Of a stretch of DNA of 64,000 bases, positions 1-11,792 are shown piece after piece. The position numbers and the translations under genes are program-made. How positions within the stretch are numbered: position 1 is the first letter of the stretch; each line of letters opens with the position of its first letter. Below the pieces are notes generated by a model. The model did no database searches. It was given only the letters and a program-made list of their open reading frames with translations, and was not told the DNA's origin. The DNA comes from Laccaria trichodermophora (lineage: Eukaryota > Basidiomycota > Agaricomycetes > Agaricales > Hydnangiaceae), in NCBI GenBank assembly GCA_018417955.1, contig JACTVC010000032.1, positions 186,001 to 250,000 of the forward strand, written 5' to 3'.

Positions 1-29
1 GATATTACTGACATCGACTCTTTATTCAG

Positions 30-1198
30 ATTGATTACGAGCTGCAGCAGGAGAAGGAGCATTCTGAGAGCCTCGCTGCTGCGGTCCAAGAACGTGACGA
101 TCGTCTTGCACAACTCGAGCAAGAGGGCCAATTCGCCGCTGACAATGCAGCACGGCTCGAGGAAAATAACAGACGCAGAGACGAAGAAATCGCCGAGTAT
201 ACCCAGCGCCTTATCCAGTCCGAAGCCGAGGCCGAGCGACTCCGCGAAGAAATGAGCAACCTGAACCGAGAACATTCACATGCCATCGGAGAGCAGAATA
301 GAGCACTTCGGGATACTTCTGAGCATGCAGGAGACATAAAGATGCGTCTCGACGATTTGGTCCGACAAAAGGCCGAAGCCGATGTTGAGATGAAGACATC
401 CAAAGAGAGAGTCAATGCGCTCAAGGACGAAGTCGAGAGACTCAGGAGGCAGGTACATGAGCTGCAGCAGGAGAGTGCCGACAAAGAGGTCAAGATCGTT
501 CAAATCACGAAGCAGCGCGCCCAAGATAAGGAAGACTTGCTGGGCATGAACATTGCATTGGATTCAAAGCAGCAGGAGTTAGAACTGGTATCTCATTAAG
601 TGTCGTCATATACCCTTTCAGTCTAACACCCTTTTCGCAGCTCAAACGGAAACACAACGTCCGAGGTACTGCGGGCAGTACCCCAGCACAACCTTCCAAA
701 GTAGCTCATCGTCGTGATTCATCGATCTTCACGAGCAACGCCCCGATCTCTCGTCCGCCCTCTGTAATCTCCGATTCTGGCACGGATACCGGTCTCGCAA
801 AAGGACGCTCCACGCCCTCAGACGGTGGATCAACGAGACCCCTGGCCCTGGGGAAGAGCTCTCGTGTGAATGCAACTGCCACCAACGCCTCAGCTTCAAA
901 GCCTGTTCGCGGCATTGAAGGCTCCATGGGCCCCCCACCTATGAAGCCACGACCTTCACGATCCCTTGCAGGCACACCCACCCCTGCTGGTCGACTCGCC
1001 TCACTGTCCCGTACACCCTCAGTTAAACCCGTCCCCACCATGGGAGCCTCTCGCTCTCGCACCCCATCGGGTAAGGCAGAAGTGAAGAAGACAATGCGAC
1101 CCCTAGGTAGAGCTGGGTCCGAAACTAGCCTTTCGGACGAGAAGGAGAACGTCGACAACACGTCCCGGAGACGCAACATGACACCGGCTCCTATGTGA
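30..1198 (+). CDS. Coiled-coil protein, C-terminal part (5' end outside window)
   Basis: Exons 30-587 and 641-1198; an intron 3' end (TTATTCAG) precedes base 30, so more exons lie upstream. The visible 371 residues fall into two parts. About 186 residues are Glu/Lys/Arg/Gln-rich heptad-like sequence with no Pro or Gly clusters, as in a long parallel coiled coil. The last 185 residues are a basic Ser/Pro/Thr-rich tail with repeated SRTP, TPTP and SLSRTPS motifs that look like proline-directed kinase sites; the protein ends in TPAPM. Such a coiled coil plus basic SP-rich tail is common in fungal cytoskeleton or spindle-pole proteins, but no family-specific motif is visible, so no function is given. 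The intron at 588-640 has clean GTATCT..CGCAG ends and joins at a codon boundary. The stop is TGA at 1196-1198. Confidence 0.8.
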
Positions 1199-1560
1199 CA
1201 TCATCACCAATCTTTCTCCATCTTCACCCATTCATAAATCTCCTGATTGTATACCACCCCCCAGCATTTCCACTCCCCTTTCGACTTCGTTTCTTGAAAT
1301 TATTCATTTCCCCCTTTTTGTACGTATGTCTCTGCTACTCGCTGTGAAATTGCTGTGATATTAGCCTACGTCTCGACCCTAGCATTCAACTCATGCATTC
1401 GTTATCGATTTGCTACGCATACACGATATTATGCGATCTATGTCATCCTTTGGATGAGAAATTTCTTCCCTTGTCTAATGAACAATTTACACGAATTTGT
1501 TCCTACTACAATATCAACGCTGCACGCATAGTATAGAAATTTACATGAAAAATGGGCTCC
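1199..1560. other. 3' flank of the coiled-coil gene; nothing else seen
   Basis: Pyrimidine-rich then AT-rich sequence expected of a 3' UTR and downstream region. No open frame with coding character and no RNA gene was recognised. Confidence 0.6.
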
Positions 1561-2132
1561 CTACTCATACCTGTGTCCAAAATTTTAAATAAATAATAAA
1601 AAATAAAGAAGGAAGGGGGAAAAAAAGGGAAGAAAAAGGGAGGGATTTGGCTGACCAAGGTATGGTTTGAGCTGATATTCAGGCAGCCTTCACGAGCTGG
1701 TCAGCTTGTGCGAACTCAGACGGCGAAACGAATGGTTGGTTCTATTTGGCATCAGCATAGCCACGGCAGTAGTGAACCTAATAAATATTCACTAGCGAGT
1801 TCACTACTTCGTGTGGTACCTTCCAGTGGCTCCCTCGCACTAAAAAAATTCAGCTATAATTTATATGTATATATAAGCAAATATAGAAATTCCTATGCCT
1901 TTCCATGGCATATTGAGCAATACAGGTCAGTTTTCACTACTGAATCACATGTGCAGGGCTTATATAATTTGTGAATCACGCGGATGCTCGTTTCGTCACC
2001 TGCTCACTCTCGTCCAACATCACCACTCCAAGTCTCTCCAAATCAGCGAAGGAACCAGGTATCAAAGGTAAGTAACGTGTTTTTTTTTTCATTTTATTGC
2101 TCAATATGATGAATTCACTGCAGTAAACAACC

Positions 2133-2165
2133 GAGGCGGCGGTCAGTACGACTGACCGCCGCCTC
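2133..2165. repeat. Perfect 15-bp hairpin with 3-base loop
   Basis: The arm GAGGCGGCGGTCAGT (2133-2147), loop ACG, and its exact reverse complement (2151-2165) form a 33-base GC-rich hairpin in otherwise mixed sequence. It lies inside the possible 1561-3755 element. It is not near a recognised gene end, and no helitron-type CTRR end follows on either side. Confidence 0.65.
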
Positions 2166-2893
2166 TGATTAACCTCACCACACACAGCTCTTCTCGGCTC
2201 TCCCCACCCCCAAATCACCTCATTGACCATCGCGGACCTCAAAGTACAATTTCACGCCACCGAACAACCGCATACTACGTCCCTCCCCGTCTCTACATTG
2301 CGAGCATGCCGGCGCTCTGCCCTTCTCTTCTCTCGGATTCACGGCCTCTCCCACCCCTACTCGTCCCATCGAACGAAACGGCGGCCGTCGCGCCTCTCTA
2401 TTCGCCATCACCATTCCCCCTCCCCTGTTCCGGGCTCCATCACAGCGAGGCAGGAGACGCAGTTGGGTGGGCATAAACACAGGCCCAAGTAGCCGTCGTT
2501 TATGTGCACCATCCGCTGCTAGGTCCTCGTCCCCACCGTCCTCGCCAACACCTTAACCACCACCAAATTCGGACACGAACAACCATATCCCCGCCTTCTC
2601 CCCCCTTTTCATTCCAATGCTAATGCCTCAGCCACCACCCACAGCTCCCCTAACCTGCGTATTCAGACACGCGCGACCGTGCCCCTACCCTCTCTCCCCT
2701 TTCCAGTCCAACGCCTCAGATCCGTGGCTGACTGTTTCCACAAGCCATGTGTGAACACGAGTAGGCGTGCCATGTCGCTCTGCACACCATTCTTTCTGGT
2801 TACCTCGCTACTCAAGTATGTTACATCAATTCAATATTAAAACATTTAAATTTCCTCTTCCTGTTCCTACTATCCCTTCCCTAACATTCAGTA

Positions 2894-3477
2894 CAGTTGA
2901 CATGCTCACAATGCATATACTCATAATGCATAAATCTCGTAATGCATGGAAATTTCTGGGGACCAACTCGGTACGCGGGGATTTATGCATGAAACCTCGT
3001 ATCGGATAATGCATAACATATTTGGGGGTTATGCATGACTATATCTACAGGTTCCCGGTGTATTTACCTGTTCACCTCACTGTACCTGATTTTTTTGAGG
3101 TAAAAATCTACCCTATTATGTCCTGTTTGCCACAAATACACCCTCGAAAACTTTTCAACACATAAAATTCACACAGAGCTTCCATTTTAAGCAGGTCACG
3201 TGTAGACCCTTGCCCAAAATTGTGTACTTGGGGTCCATTTTTGCAGCTTTTTGCAAAGGGATCTGAAGAAACGGAAAGGTACAGGCCACGTTGTTCAAGC
3301 AAACTCACTCACATGAATGCCAATACCATGTCAACTGCTCGGTGACTTTGGAAGCGTGACATTTTTGGCAGAGGTCACGGATAGTCACGCTCTGTGACAC
3401 ATCTTACCTTGCATAGAATGTCACAATGCATAGAAAAAGTAGGGGACCGGCGTTATGCATTGTGAGAATATCAACTG
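2894..3477. mobile_element. MITE-like element of Tc1/mariner type (TA target duplication)
   Basis: The element starts CAGTTGACATGCTCACAATG and its other end, read inward, is CAGTTGATATTCTCACAATG. The terminal inverted repeat of 24 bases matches at 22. A TA dinucleotide flanks each end (2892-2893 and 3478-3479), and the termini begin CAGT, as is usual for Tc1/mariner elements. At 584 bp with no transposase frame, it is non-autonomous. Its two ends carry eight copies of the palindrome ATGCAT (near 2911, 2925, 2942, 2983, 3007, 3031, 3426 and 3455), a pattern suited to repeated subterminal protein-binding sites. The middle (about 3050-3410) has none. Confidence 0.65.
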
Positions 3478-3755
3478 TACTACAAAGCTTGCAATTTCAT
3501 ATCTGTGTTTTCAGGCTCCTCCATTATTCTTTTCAAATTCTTTTGTAAGATTTTCAAGTATTTTCAATGCTAGACAGCAATGGTATTGAAAAATAAGATA
3601 AAAGTACGTTCAAACTAATATATAGCTTCAGATATTGCGTTGAACGAAGGAGCAAAAGATCATTTGCTGTGCATCGGCATCCCAAATTGGAAGGTCATGT
3701 GATTCTTTTAAACTCCGTTCAGTAGTGATCAGTAGTGAAGCACAGGTATGAGTAG

Positions 3756-4463
3756 CGACCCGAAAAATGGCCTCGTCCGACGTCCACCGTTGGAGCAAGC
3801 TTTATAACAACGGATAGGTGTTTCCCCAAAGCTTTGCCAGCCATGCATGCAATTTGGCTTGGACGTCATCGACTCATCAATCATAACTTATGCGAGTAGG
3901 ATCGAAATCGGAGACAGAACTTGGCGAATGCAACAAAGCAGCCTTGGAAACCTCGCCCAGAAAATAAAAAGAGCAATGCATGATGTCATCTCTTCACGAC
4001 ATCAGCTCAAATGATTGAATTTGATAAATGGTATAACCTAGCATAACTGCCCGAGGTAAGCGGGTGGTTTATTTTAGAGACTTGCTTCCTTGATGAAAAT
4101 CGCATGCTTCAAAGAAAAAGGAGAATGGCAAGCGTCCTACTGAGGAGTGAAGCTACTTATGCGTGTACTGTAGAAATCGAGAGGGTAGAAATGCCAAGAA
4201 CATTGACAAGCTCCGGGCCGCTTATGCGACTAAAAATAGCCATCTCTAGAGATTTCATGCGCTTTCTGTTACGTTATGGCAGTAAAGTGTCCGAACCCAA
4301 CCTTTTTCGTTGATTCCGAACGTGTGGTCGTGTGAGGACTCTTCTTCAATTTAGCAACGTCTAGCAAAGCCCGCTTGCAGCAAAAAATAGGCTCAGCTTC
4401 TCGTTGGAGAGCCACCATCACCCGCAGACTCTACCACAGTAACTCCCTCCCACCCCCTGAACC
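3756..4463 (+). promoter_or_regulatory. Upstream region of the permease gene
   Basis: No gene was seen here. It contains a 12-bp perfect palindrome ATCTCTAGAGAT at 4242-4253, about 210 bases before the permease ATG. A GATA-type site TGATAA lies at 4022-4027, and a second, AGATAA, lies further out at 3596-3601. GATA factors control nitrogen-catabolite genes in fungi, which would suit an amino-acid/GABA-type permease, but single matches to so short a motif are weak evidence. Confidence 0.35.
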
Positions 4464-7030
4464 ATGTCACTCAACGAAAAACGCAGCGATTCGTTCGACA
4501 CCAAGGATGAGGACGACAAGGAACTTGTTGCGCTCGGCTACAAGCCCTCGTTCAAGCGAGAGTTTTCTAATCTAGCTACGGTGAGTTTTTATGTGTTCTA
4601 AATTGGATGTAGGTCACTCATCCCTGACCGGTAGATAAGTTTTGCGTTCAGTATCATGGTAGGTGGGACCCGAATTCAGTCGCACGACTTGTCGCCCAAT
4701 TTTGATTTAGGGTTTATGCTCAAGTATCGCAACGACGTTCAATACCCCTTTGCTCCTGGGAGGCCCAGCTTCTGTGAGTACGCATTCTTCGGAGGAGCGA
4801 CAGAACTGAGAATGATACTGCGTAGGTAACATGGTGCTGGATTCTCGGAGCGTGCATGTGTTTTACTTTGGGGGCTAGTATCGCGGAAATAGTCAGTGCA
4901 TATCCGACGTGCGGTGGGTTGTAAGTGCAAGTCAATTCCTTCGCTGCATAAGACTAATTTACTTCGTCAAGGTATACCGCTTCTGCGCAACTGACGCCAA
5001 AGAAACACCGTGCGAGGGTACGCACATTTTTTTTCTTCTATAGATCAATTTTAAATGCTTTTCAGATCGGATGGGTCGTCGGCTGGCTCAACATCCTTGG
5101 TAAAGCCTTCCACCTTTTTCTACCGATTTTTGCATAACAGCATTTAGGTCAGATTGCGGGTATATCCTCAACGGAATTCGGTTTGGCGAGTATGATTCTC
5201 GCAGCGGTTTCCATCGGCAAGGTACGCCATACATTGGCTTCGCTCTTATACCTCATCAACGTCATAATTTCAGAATGGGCATTATGACATCACTGCGGTA
5301 TGAACTCCACCTATCCGGGCGAGTCGATATCAAATTGACATGGAAGAACTTGCTCTCAGGGAAAGATAGTTGGACTTTTCGCCGGACTTCTTGCTGTTCA
5401 CGGATTGCTGGTAACGACGCGTCCACGGCTCGTTCTTTGGAGTTTCCCAATCTCATTACGAATTTAGAACTCTCTGGCAACCCGGCACCTCGCACGTCTA
5501 ACAAAAGGATTTGTATTCGTTAATCTCGGAACCACCTTCGGTAGGCTCCCTCCCCCGCGAATAAATTAAGCTCTTGATTGACACTCTCCAGTCATAATTA
5601 TCGTTCTTCTGGCCAAGACTCCTCGCTCTGAAATGCATGCTGCTAGTTATGTCTTTGGAACGGCTGGTATTGTCAACCAGACTGGAGGTTGGAATACGGG
5701 TATTGCATTCCTGTTTGGATTGTTAAGTGTTCAATGGACCATGACGGTGAGTCCTAAATCTTCATAAATAATGAGAACGAGCTATACTAACGGTGGAATA
5801 GGATTATGACGCCACTGCCCACATCTCGTCCGTTTTGACCTCTGAACCGATTGGGATGAAGGCTCAATCCGATATTATTGTTTTTATCTAGAGAGGAAGT
5901 TCGCCGCGCAGCCTACGCGGCTCCATCCGCGATTTTTATTGCAGGTATGCCTTTCCGTCTAGGTTGAATCTCTAACTCACACCATGGGAAGTCATCGGGA
6001 CTGGTATCATCGGTTGGCTTCTGAACATCGTCCTAATCATTTGCTCTGGTCCTCTGTGAGTCGTGACTTCAGTGATTGAAGAAAAGGCTGAACGTTTTTT
6101 CTTCAGAGAAAATCTGCCCGGCAGTTCTGGATCCGCTTTCCTTGAGATCCTCGTATTGCGAGCAGGCAAGGCTGGCGCGCTGATTATCTGGGTAGGCCAC
6201 AAGGCTGCTACGTCCGTTCTCAAACATTCAGATTTGCTCTTTCTTCCAGGTTTTCGTCTGTATCACCGCCTTTTTCGTCGTGCAAACCGCTCTTCATGCA
6301 TGTTCGCGGACAATTTACGCGTTTAGTCGCGACCACGGTGCGCAACGTCATTTTGGACTGGTACTCATTGCTTATCATCCCGTGGGTAGGCTTGCCCGAC
6401 CGTGGTTTCTTTGGGAAGAATTCCAAAATAACACAGACTCCCCTCCGCGCCATCTGGTGTACGACGATCGTCAGCGTTCTTCCTGGACTGCTCGACCTTG
6501 CGAGTCCTATAGCGGCGAATGCCATATTTTCGTTGACTGCGATGGCGCTCGACCTGAGCTATATTATCCCCATTTTCTGTCGAAGGGTGTTCCACAAACA
6601 TCCCGATGTCATGTTTAAACCAGGCCCATTCTACATGGGTGACGGGGTAGTGGGCCTTGTCTGCAATACTATGTGTATTTCCTGGACCTTGTTCGTCTGT
6701 GTCATATTCTCATTACCGACCGTGATGCCCGTCACAGCAGACAACATGAACTATGCCTCTGTGAGTTTTAGTGATAGATGGATTTATTTTAATGAGCTCA
6801 CTGCGAGAGGCGTAGGTCATAACTGTAGGCGTGATTGTCCTTGCGTGGTATGTCGATTTCCGTTACCTTTGTTATCCGCTGATAGATTTCCGCGCAGCGT
6901 TTGGTATATCCTGGGAGCTCATCGCCATTACACCGGACCTCAATCCAACCTGCACGACGACTCGGTGGAAGAAATCACCACCAAAGTTGGGCTGGATTCC
7001 GAAAAAGCCCTCAAAGAGGACTTGATGTGA
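4464..7030 (+). CDS. APC-family amino acid/GABA/choline permease
   Basis: Nineteen exons: 4464-4580, 4635-4658, 4711-4773, 4826-4920, 4972-5017, 5066-5099, 5148-5221, 5274-5297, 5360-5410, 5468-5540, 5592-5746, 5802-5827, 5892-5944, 5992-6055, 6107-6191, 6250-6337, 6390-6760, 6816-6844, 6898-7030, giving 534 residues. All junctions keep one open frame. The hydrophilic N-terminus leads into about 12 hydrophobic segments. Family motifs include YPTCGGLYTASAQL after the third segment, GWLNILGQIAGISSTEF, DYDATAHISEEV and the FSRDHGLPDRGFF loop. These are typical of fungal plasma-membrane permeases related to Uga4 (GABA) and Hnm1 (choline); the exact substrate cannot be told from sequence. Exons are very short (several of 24-34 bases), and no frameshift or stop was found. 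Confidence 0.92.
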
Positions 7031-8860
7031 TTTGCGACTGCAGTGCTTGACCGCGAGCGCAACTTAGAGCCCTCATAATATATAGTAGTGTCTTCCTTGG
7101 AAGGGAACCACCTGGAAAATTATACCACTTATCTCCCGCGAGCGTTGAGATGCATGTCGTAATGCGGCGATTTCTGAACGGATCATTGCATGTTGGAGCT
7201 CGTTATCAAGCGCCAGAATCCATTCGGTACAGCCCCATGACCAGCGCCTATGGCCCGTCCGCCGACAAGCTTTCACAGATCCAACCTAATCTGAAACGCC
7301 AAACCGGCCACATGAGCGTCATGAGGACTATAACAGCCACTTTGTTTGTTTCCCTCGAGCGAACGAGGGTACTGTTGGGTATTGAGTCTGCTACGTACAG
7401 CAGGTCCTTAATGCAGCCACGCGAAGATGACATATGATCCGATGGTCGAGCATGCGGGTTTGCATGGGTGCTTATCTTCTGCCCCAAGGAATTGTCATTG
7501 ATCACCGGGCGCTACTCTCAGTATAACGCGGCGAGAGACTGCAAGAGGATAAGTATCAAATGGTAAGTAGGCGATAAAGTAGACCGTACCTTCCGATAAT
7601 AATGGGCGGGCGCCACGAACCCAAATGAATGACGTTTTACAACTACATGTTGTAATTTCCTTGTGCTGTTGTGACATGGATTTCGGCACGCAGCACCCTC
7701 ATGTGGGACTCGGAGAAATAAACATGCTGTATTGACGATTTGGTTGACATCTTGTATCTGACCAGTCACCAGTGACACGAGATTGACAGGACGTTTTGGC
7801 TTGTATTCATGAATCATGATCAGTTGCGTATGTCCAATAGAGTGGATGAATGGTGACTTTCAGTTCGTCCCACTCATTACACATCCCTGAAAAGTTGCTT
7901 TGTTTTCGCCCCGTTCCGGGGACGTTGGAGATATGTACATGTATCTTTTGTTCAAAGTGTGAGGGGCTCCTTCCACGAGGCTGAAGTTGGAATTATTCCA
8001 TGAATGAGTGATCAATCCACGACGTGGGACTCACCGTTCAACTCGTGTCTCTAACGCCTTCAGTCTTCAAAATTCCACACGCATACTCACGCAATTCCCG
8101 AGTCGGGTATACAGACAAGCAAGGTCTTTCTCGAGGCGGCGGAATCAGAATGACAGAATGCCAGGGCGTGTGTGATGGACCTTTTGTTTGTTCAAAACAA
8201 AATACCTGGAGCAAAATCCAACCACCACCACCCCTCTCCATGCGACTGACTCGGGAGAAATCGTTGGGTTTACAGGCGTCCCCGAGTCTCCGAGGATCTG
8301 AAACGGCTTGTCTCTTCTTCTTCTAGGTCCCCGCCAGCACTTGCCATTTAGAACGTTTCGTAGCCTGCTAATCGACGATACAACGACCTTGGTCCTTTTC
8401 CAAGGCTTCCATGGAGCTCCTAGGCGTTCATGCTTTGCTTGGGAGTAGTCTCGGGAACATTCACTTGGAAGGGGCTTATTAGGGCCCCCCCGAGAAGCGA
8501 GGACAGGAAACACGCTTTCCCGCGTTTCCACCGTTGGGCCAGCCTGTTGCAAGGGCTGCTGGGCGTACTATTATTAGCCGTGCTCCTTTGGTTTCATTCT
8601 TGGGTTCATTGATTCTTCTCCTCGAGGAAGACCTTGGCGTTGGTTCGACCTGCGGCATCGTATCAGCGCTTTACAACTCAACTCATTTGGCAAGTCTCTT
8701 TTTCTTTTTTCTTCTAGCGTAATTATGACGCCTGTTAATCGGTTCTATCTTTAGTTCGGCATCGCTGGTCACCGGTCACTTTCATGATGGGAGTGGGGCT
8801 TGGCTCGGGCCTAAGTCACCTTCGACGACGTACATGACAGGCCAAGTATTCGTAGCCCCA
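7031..8860. other. Gene-poor stretch
   Basis: After the permease 3' end no reading frame shows coding character in either direction, no exon chain could be built, and no RNA gene was recognised. Open frames here are short and overlap one another on both strands, as expected by chance. Confidence 0.55.
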
Positions 8861-9182
8861 GTTCTCGCCAAGAGGTGACGCAACCTTGAGGCTCGTCATC
8901 AGGAATAGGAATAACGCTTCACCGACTGCAAGGATCCGTTTCACTTGGTACTGATTAGGATCCTTCGAGCAAAGGCTCAAGCTACGTTTGGGTCTTCAAT
9001 GAAGATGTTCTCGCCAAGAGTTAACGCAATCTTGAGGCTCGTCATCAGGAATAGGAAGACGCTCCACCGACTATGAGGTTCCGTTTCACTTGGTACTGAT
9101 TAGAATCCTTGGAGCAAAGGCTTAGGCTACGTTTGGGTCTTCAATTGAAGATGTTCTTGCCAAGAGCTGATAACGCAACCTC
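8861..9182. repeat. 146-bp tandem repeat, two full copies and a partial third
   Basis: Copy 1 is 8861-9006, copy 2 is 9007-9152, and a third starts at 9153 and fades after about 30 bases. The full copies are the same length and differ at roughly one base in ten. Each begins GTTCTCGCCAAGAG and ends with GGGTCTTCAATG or a near variant. No reading frame runs through the repeat. Confidence 0.85.
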
Positions 9183-9201
9183 GAACTCAAGCTCGGGCAA
9201 G

Positions 9202-9352
9202 TTTGCCTTTGATATGGGTCTCTATGAAAGATGGTTGCTACTTCTCGCCAAGAGTCAACTAAATCTCTACACTCGTTGCCTTTGATATGGGTCTCTATGA
9301 AAGATGTTTGCCACTTCTCGTTTCGCCAAGAGTCACAAAACCCTCTACACTC
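9202..9352. repeat. 73-bp tandem repeat, two copies
   Basis: The unit with TTTGATATGGGTCTCTATGA starts at about 9202 and again at 9275. Copy 2 has a small insertion. Both units contain the word CTTCTCGYCAAGAGTCA or a version split by a few bases, which is also the start of the neighbouring 146-bp repeat. The two arrays therefore share a core and are likely related. Confidence 0.8.
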
Positions 9353-11630
9353 TTTCCAAGATAAGAGTTTCATTCACCAACACAGTAGAAACCAGTACGG
9401 ATTCTCTCGCGTTGTCCGCTGTGGAGCCTGATAGTTTGGCGCAAAGCAGCCGGACGCGTTCTCCATCCATCCATTCGAACACTCCAAGTTTCCCTCGCCA
9501 GTCGTCGCCACATCTCGCGATAACTCACTAGCCGATGTCATTGTCATGTCCTGGTCTTGATCCCCAAACCGCTCAGTCACGTTTGTGAATTATTTCTTGA
9601 CGAGGCCATCTGACTCTTACATTCGGGCCTTGACTCCGGGGTTGAATCTTGACACATCTTGACACCCCACCTATACTGTGGGAGCGCGTTGCCCAGCGAC
9701 CCTGTTGTGCGCTTCTTTCGAGGTCAATCATGATCATAATGTCAATGACGGGCTTCGTCAAAACTTTTCAGACGTTTCCCCGATGTTTCTTCAGACAGAG
9801 AGGCTTCGTTCGTTTTCTTTTCTTCTTGTGGCGTGTTTTTTTATTCATATTTCCATGCGTACGTTCCATCAATTCGAGATGTGTTTTTCTGCAATCACCA
9901 GCCCCGACTTGAATGCGCTGGCGTCAATTGACCTTGTGATTCTGTGGGTTTTTTCCCCCACATCATGACCTAGCCATGGTGGCTTTGAGTACCCCACAAT
10001 TGTTCCTGATCGCAAGGATCATTTGCAATAAGAACATTCTGTTGATGATTCTCTGTGGTTCTCTGTTGGGTTGTAAATTGCATGCACGCATACTTCCTTT
10101 GTGTCTTTTGTCCTCACTTGACACTACGTCGACTATGAAGGTACCTTAACCGGCGGGTTCAGGCTTACGTTGATATGATATGATGTCCTTTATCCGCGAG
10201 TCCCTGAGTTAAATCTCGCTGATCATTGAAGAACGAAGCTATTTCTGAAAGAGGCAGAACAACGCGAAAAAGGTACCTTTGACCCATGTGAACGGTCTGG
10301 GGTGACTGTTCAAATCAAATTCCCCCCTCTCCTCCCTTCCCGCGGCACCAAATACCAAATACCAAATAATGGTTCCGTTGCTTTTCGTCATAAGTATGCA
10401 AAGAACTGATTGAATACGAAACCCTTCATGGGTTTTCTACGTACTTACTGACAACCTGACCAGCGCAGATGACTGCGATCGACTGTGTTGGTGCCAGTGG
10501 GCGAGGTCTCGAATGGGTCCAGTTTGTTGGTGGAAAGTAAGTCAGCTTCAACCTTTACGATGATGAAGATCATTAAGAAGAAGAAACGTTCATTCATTGA
10601 GAGTTTGACGGCAGTTGATAGAGCGTACATATCTATCGTCGCATCGCAGCGCGTTACATAAGTTACAGGCGACAGACAAGCAGGACTGTGATGATTGGGA
10701 AAAGGGGGGAGAAGGGGGCAGCGCTCATATCGAGTTAACCAGTTCCAGACAAACGGCGTAACCGAGATGCCAGATCTCACGTAAAGGATTTTGGGCGACC
10801 GCGGCTAAGCTGATCTGGTGGACTGGCCAGGCACGATATAACCTCGCGACCTACGGCCTGTTCAAGGTTAGTGCAGGCTGTGGTTGATGTGAACGTGACT
10901 TTGAGAGCCATGGCGTCATTCGAGTCGGGTGACCAGAGGACGCAAATTCGCGGAGAGTCAATGGATGGATGGGATGGTACGAATAGACGGGGATCTCTAG
11001 AGAAGCAAAGAGACAGAGATTTCTGGAAAGATATCTGACGACGGGCGGGTGCTAAACATACCGGAAAGAAAGGTTTGGAAGAGAAGGTATCAAAGAAGTG
11101 GAAGAGACGGGGATTGGAATGACCGTTTGCCGAGTAAAGTTAATGGTTGATAGGGGGTGTGGCAAAGACGCTCAAGGTGGCAGATCAAGAGTGCCGTACC
11201 GCTGAGAATGGGTACCGGTACCAAGAGTAGAAGCGTCGAAGGGGCGGGATCAGGTCAAGGCCTTGTTAAATAAGATTGTACTTGGCAAGGGTGGCTCCAT
11301 GAAGGAAGAGGAGAGAAATCACTGAGCATGAGGCATTGGGTGGATTGTTGAGAACGTGGCTAGTATTTTGAGATATGCGCCACCAAAAGATATGTCTGAT
11401 TGATAAGTGAAAGAGGGATTTACGCCAGGGGGAGACAGAAAGTCGATAAGGAAGATCTTCGGGTTCCGGAGTCGGGGTGGAGACGAAAATAGGTTGCGGC
11501 TGGTGTAAAACTATTGAAGAATCGGACGAAACAAGCGAGGTCGCATCAATCGCAAAAGAATCTACCCAAGGAATCTGTGACATTCGTTGTGACTATGTAA
11601 TTGAACCAAATGCGGATGCGCCACACGCAG
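9353..11630. other. Gene-poor stretch
   Basis: No convincing gene. A minus-strand frame at 11266-11583 (105 codons) starts with protein-like composition but has no recognisable domain and no clear exon partner. Another at 10445-10780 is similar. Neither is annotated as a gene. Confidence 0.5.
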
Positions 11631-11681
11631 CCACACTTTGAACAAACAATGCACTGTATTTATGTATTGTTTGTAGTGTGG
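11631..11681. promoter_or_regulatory. Interrupted inverted repeat upstream of the 11793 gene
   Basis: CCACAC (11631-11636) and CAAACAAT (11643-11650) are mirrored by ATTGTTTG (11666-11673) and GTGTGG (11676-11681). This makes a two-part imperfect hairpin about 110 bases before the start codon of the next gene. It could be a paired factor-binding site in the promoter; no known consensus was matched. Confidence 0.35.
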
Positions 11682-11792
11682 CCTCGTCTTGAACCACCCA
11701 TACATATCTCACACCAACCTGACCATGCCTCTGTTCTGCTAACACCCTGGTCTTCTTAAAAAGACTAGTTGTTTTCGCAGCATCTCCTCACG

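Larger units (their letters stand above)
1561..3755. mobile_element. Possible degenerate 2.2-kb element with 15-bp terminal inverted repeats
   Basis: The 15-mer CTACTCATACCTGTG at 1561-1575 occurs exactly in reverse complement at 3741-3755. Inside both ends lie further copies of a CACTACTGA-type word, near 1800 and 1931 on the left and near 3718-3738 on the right, mostly in inverted order, as in subterminal repeats of hAT-like elements. No transposase reading frame is visible and the bases just outside the repeats do not form a target-site duplication. If it is a transposon it is non-autonomous or decayed, and the TIR element at 2894-3477 would be a later insertion into it. A chance inverted match of this length within 2.2 kb is unlikely but possible. 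Confidence 0.35.

Noticed and set aside
35..493. Long minus-strand frame opposite the coiled-coil gene
   Set aside because: Ser/Leu/Arg-rich composition is the mirror of the Glu/Lys/Arg codons in the real gene; the plus-strand frame has matching splice sites.
2133..2180. Helitron 3' end
   Set aside because: The hairpin is strong, but no CTRR terminus follows within about 15 bases on either side and no 5' TC end was found.
10445..10780. 111-codon minus-strand frame
   Set aside because: No family resemblance and no linked exons.
11266..11583. 105-codon minus-strand frame with protein-like start
   Set aside because: Could be an exon, but no continuation with good splice sites and no recognisable motif; the second half looks random.
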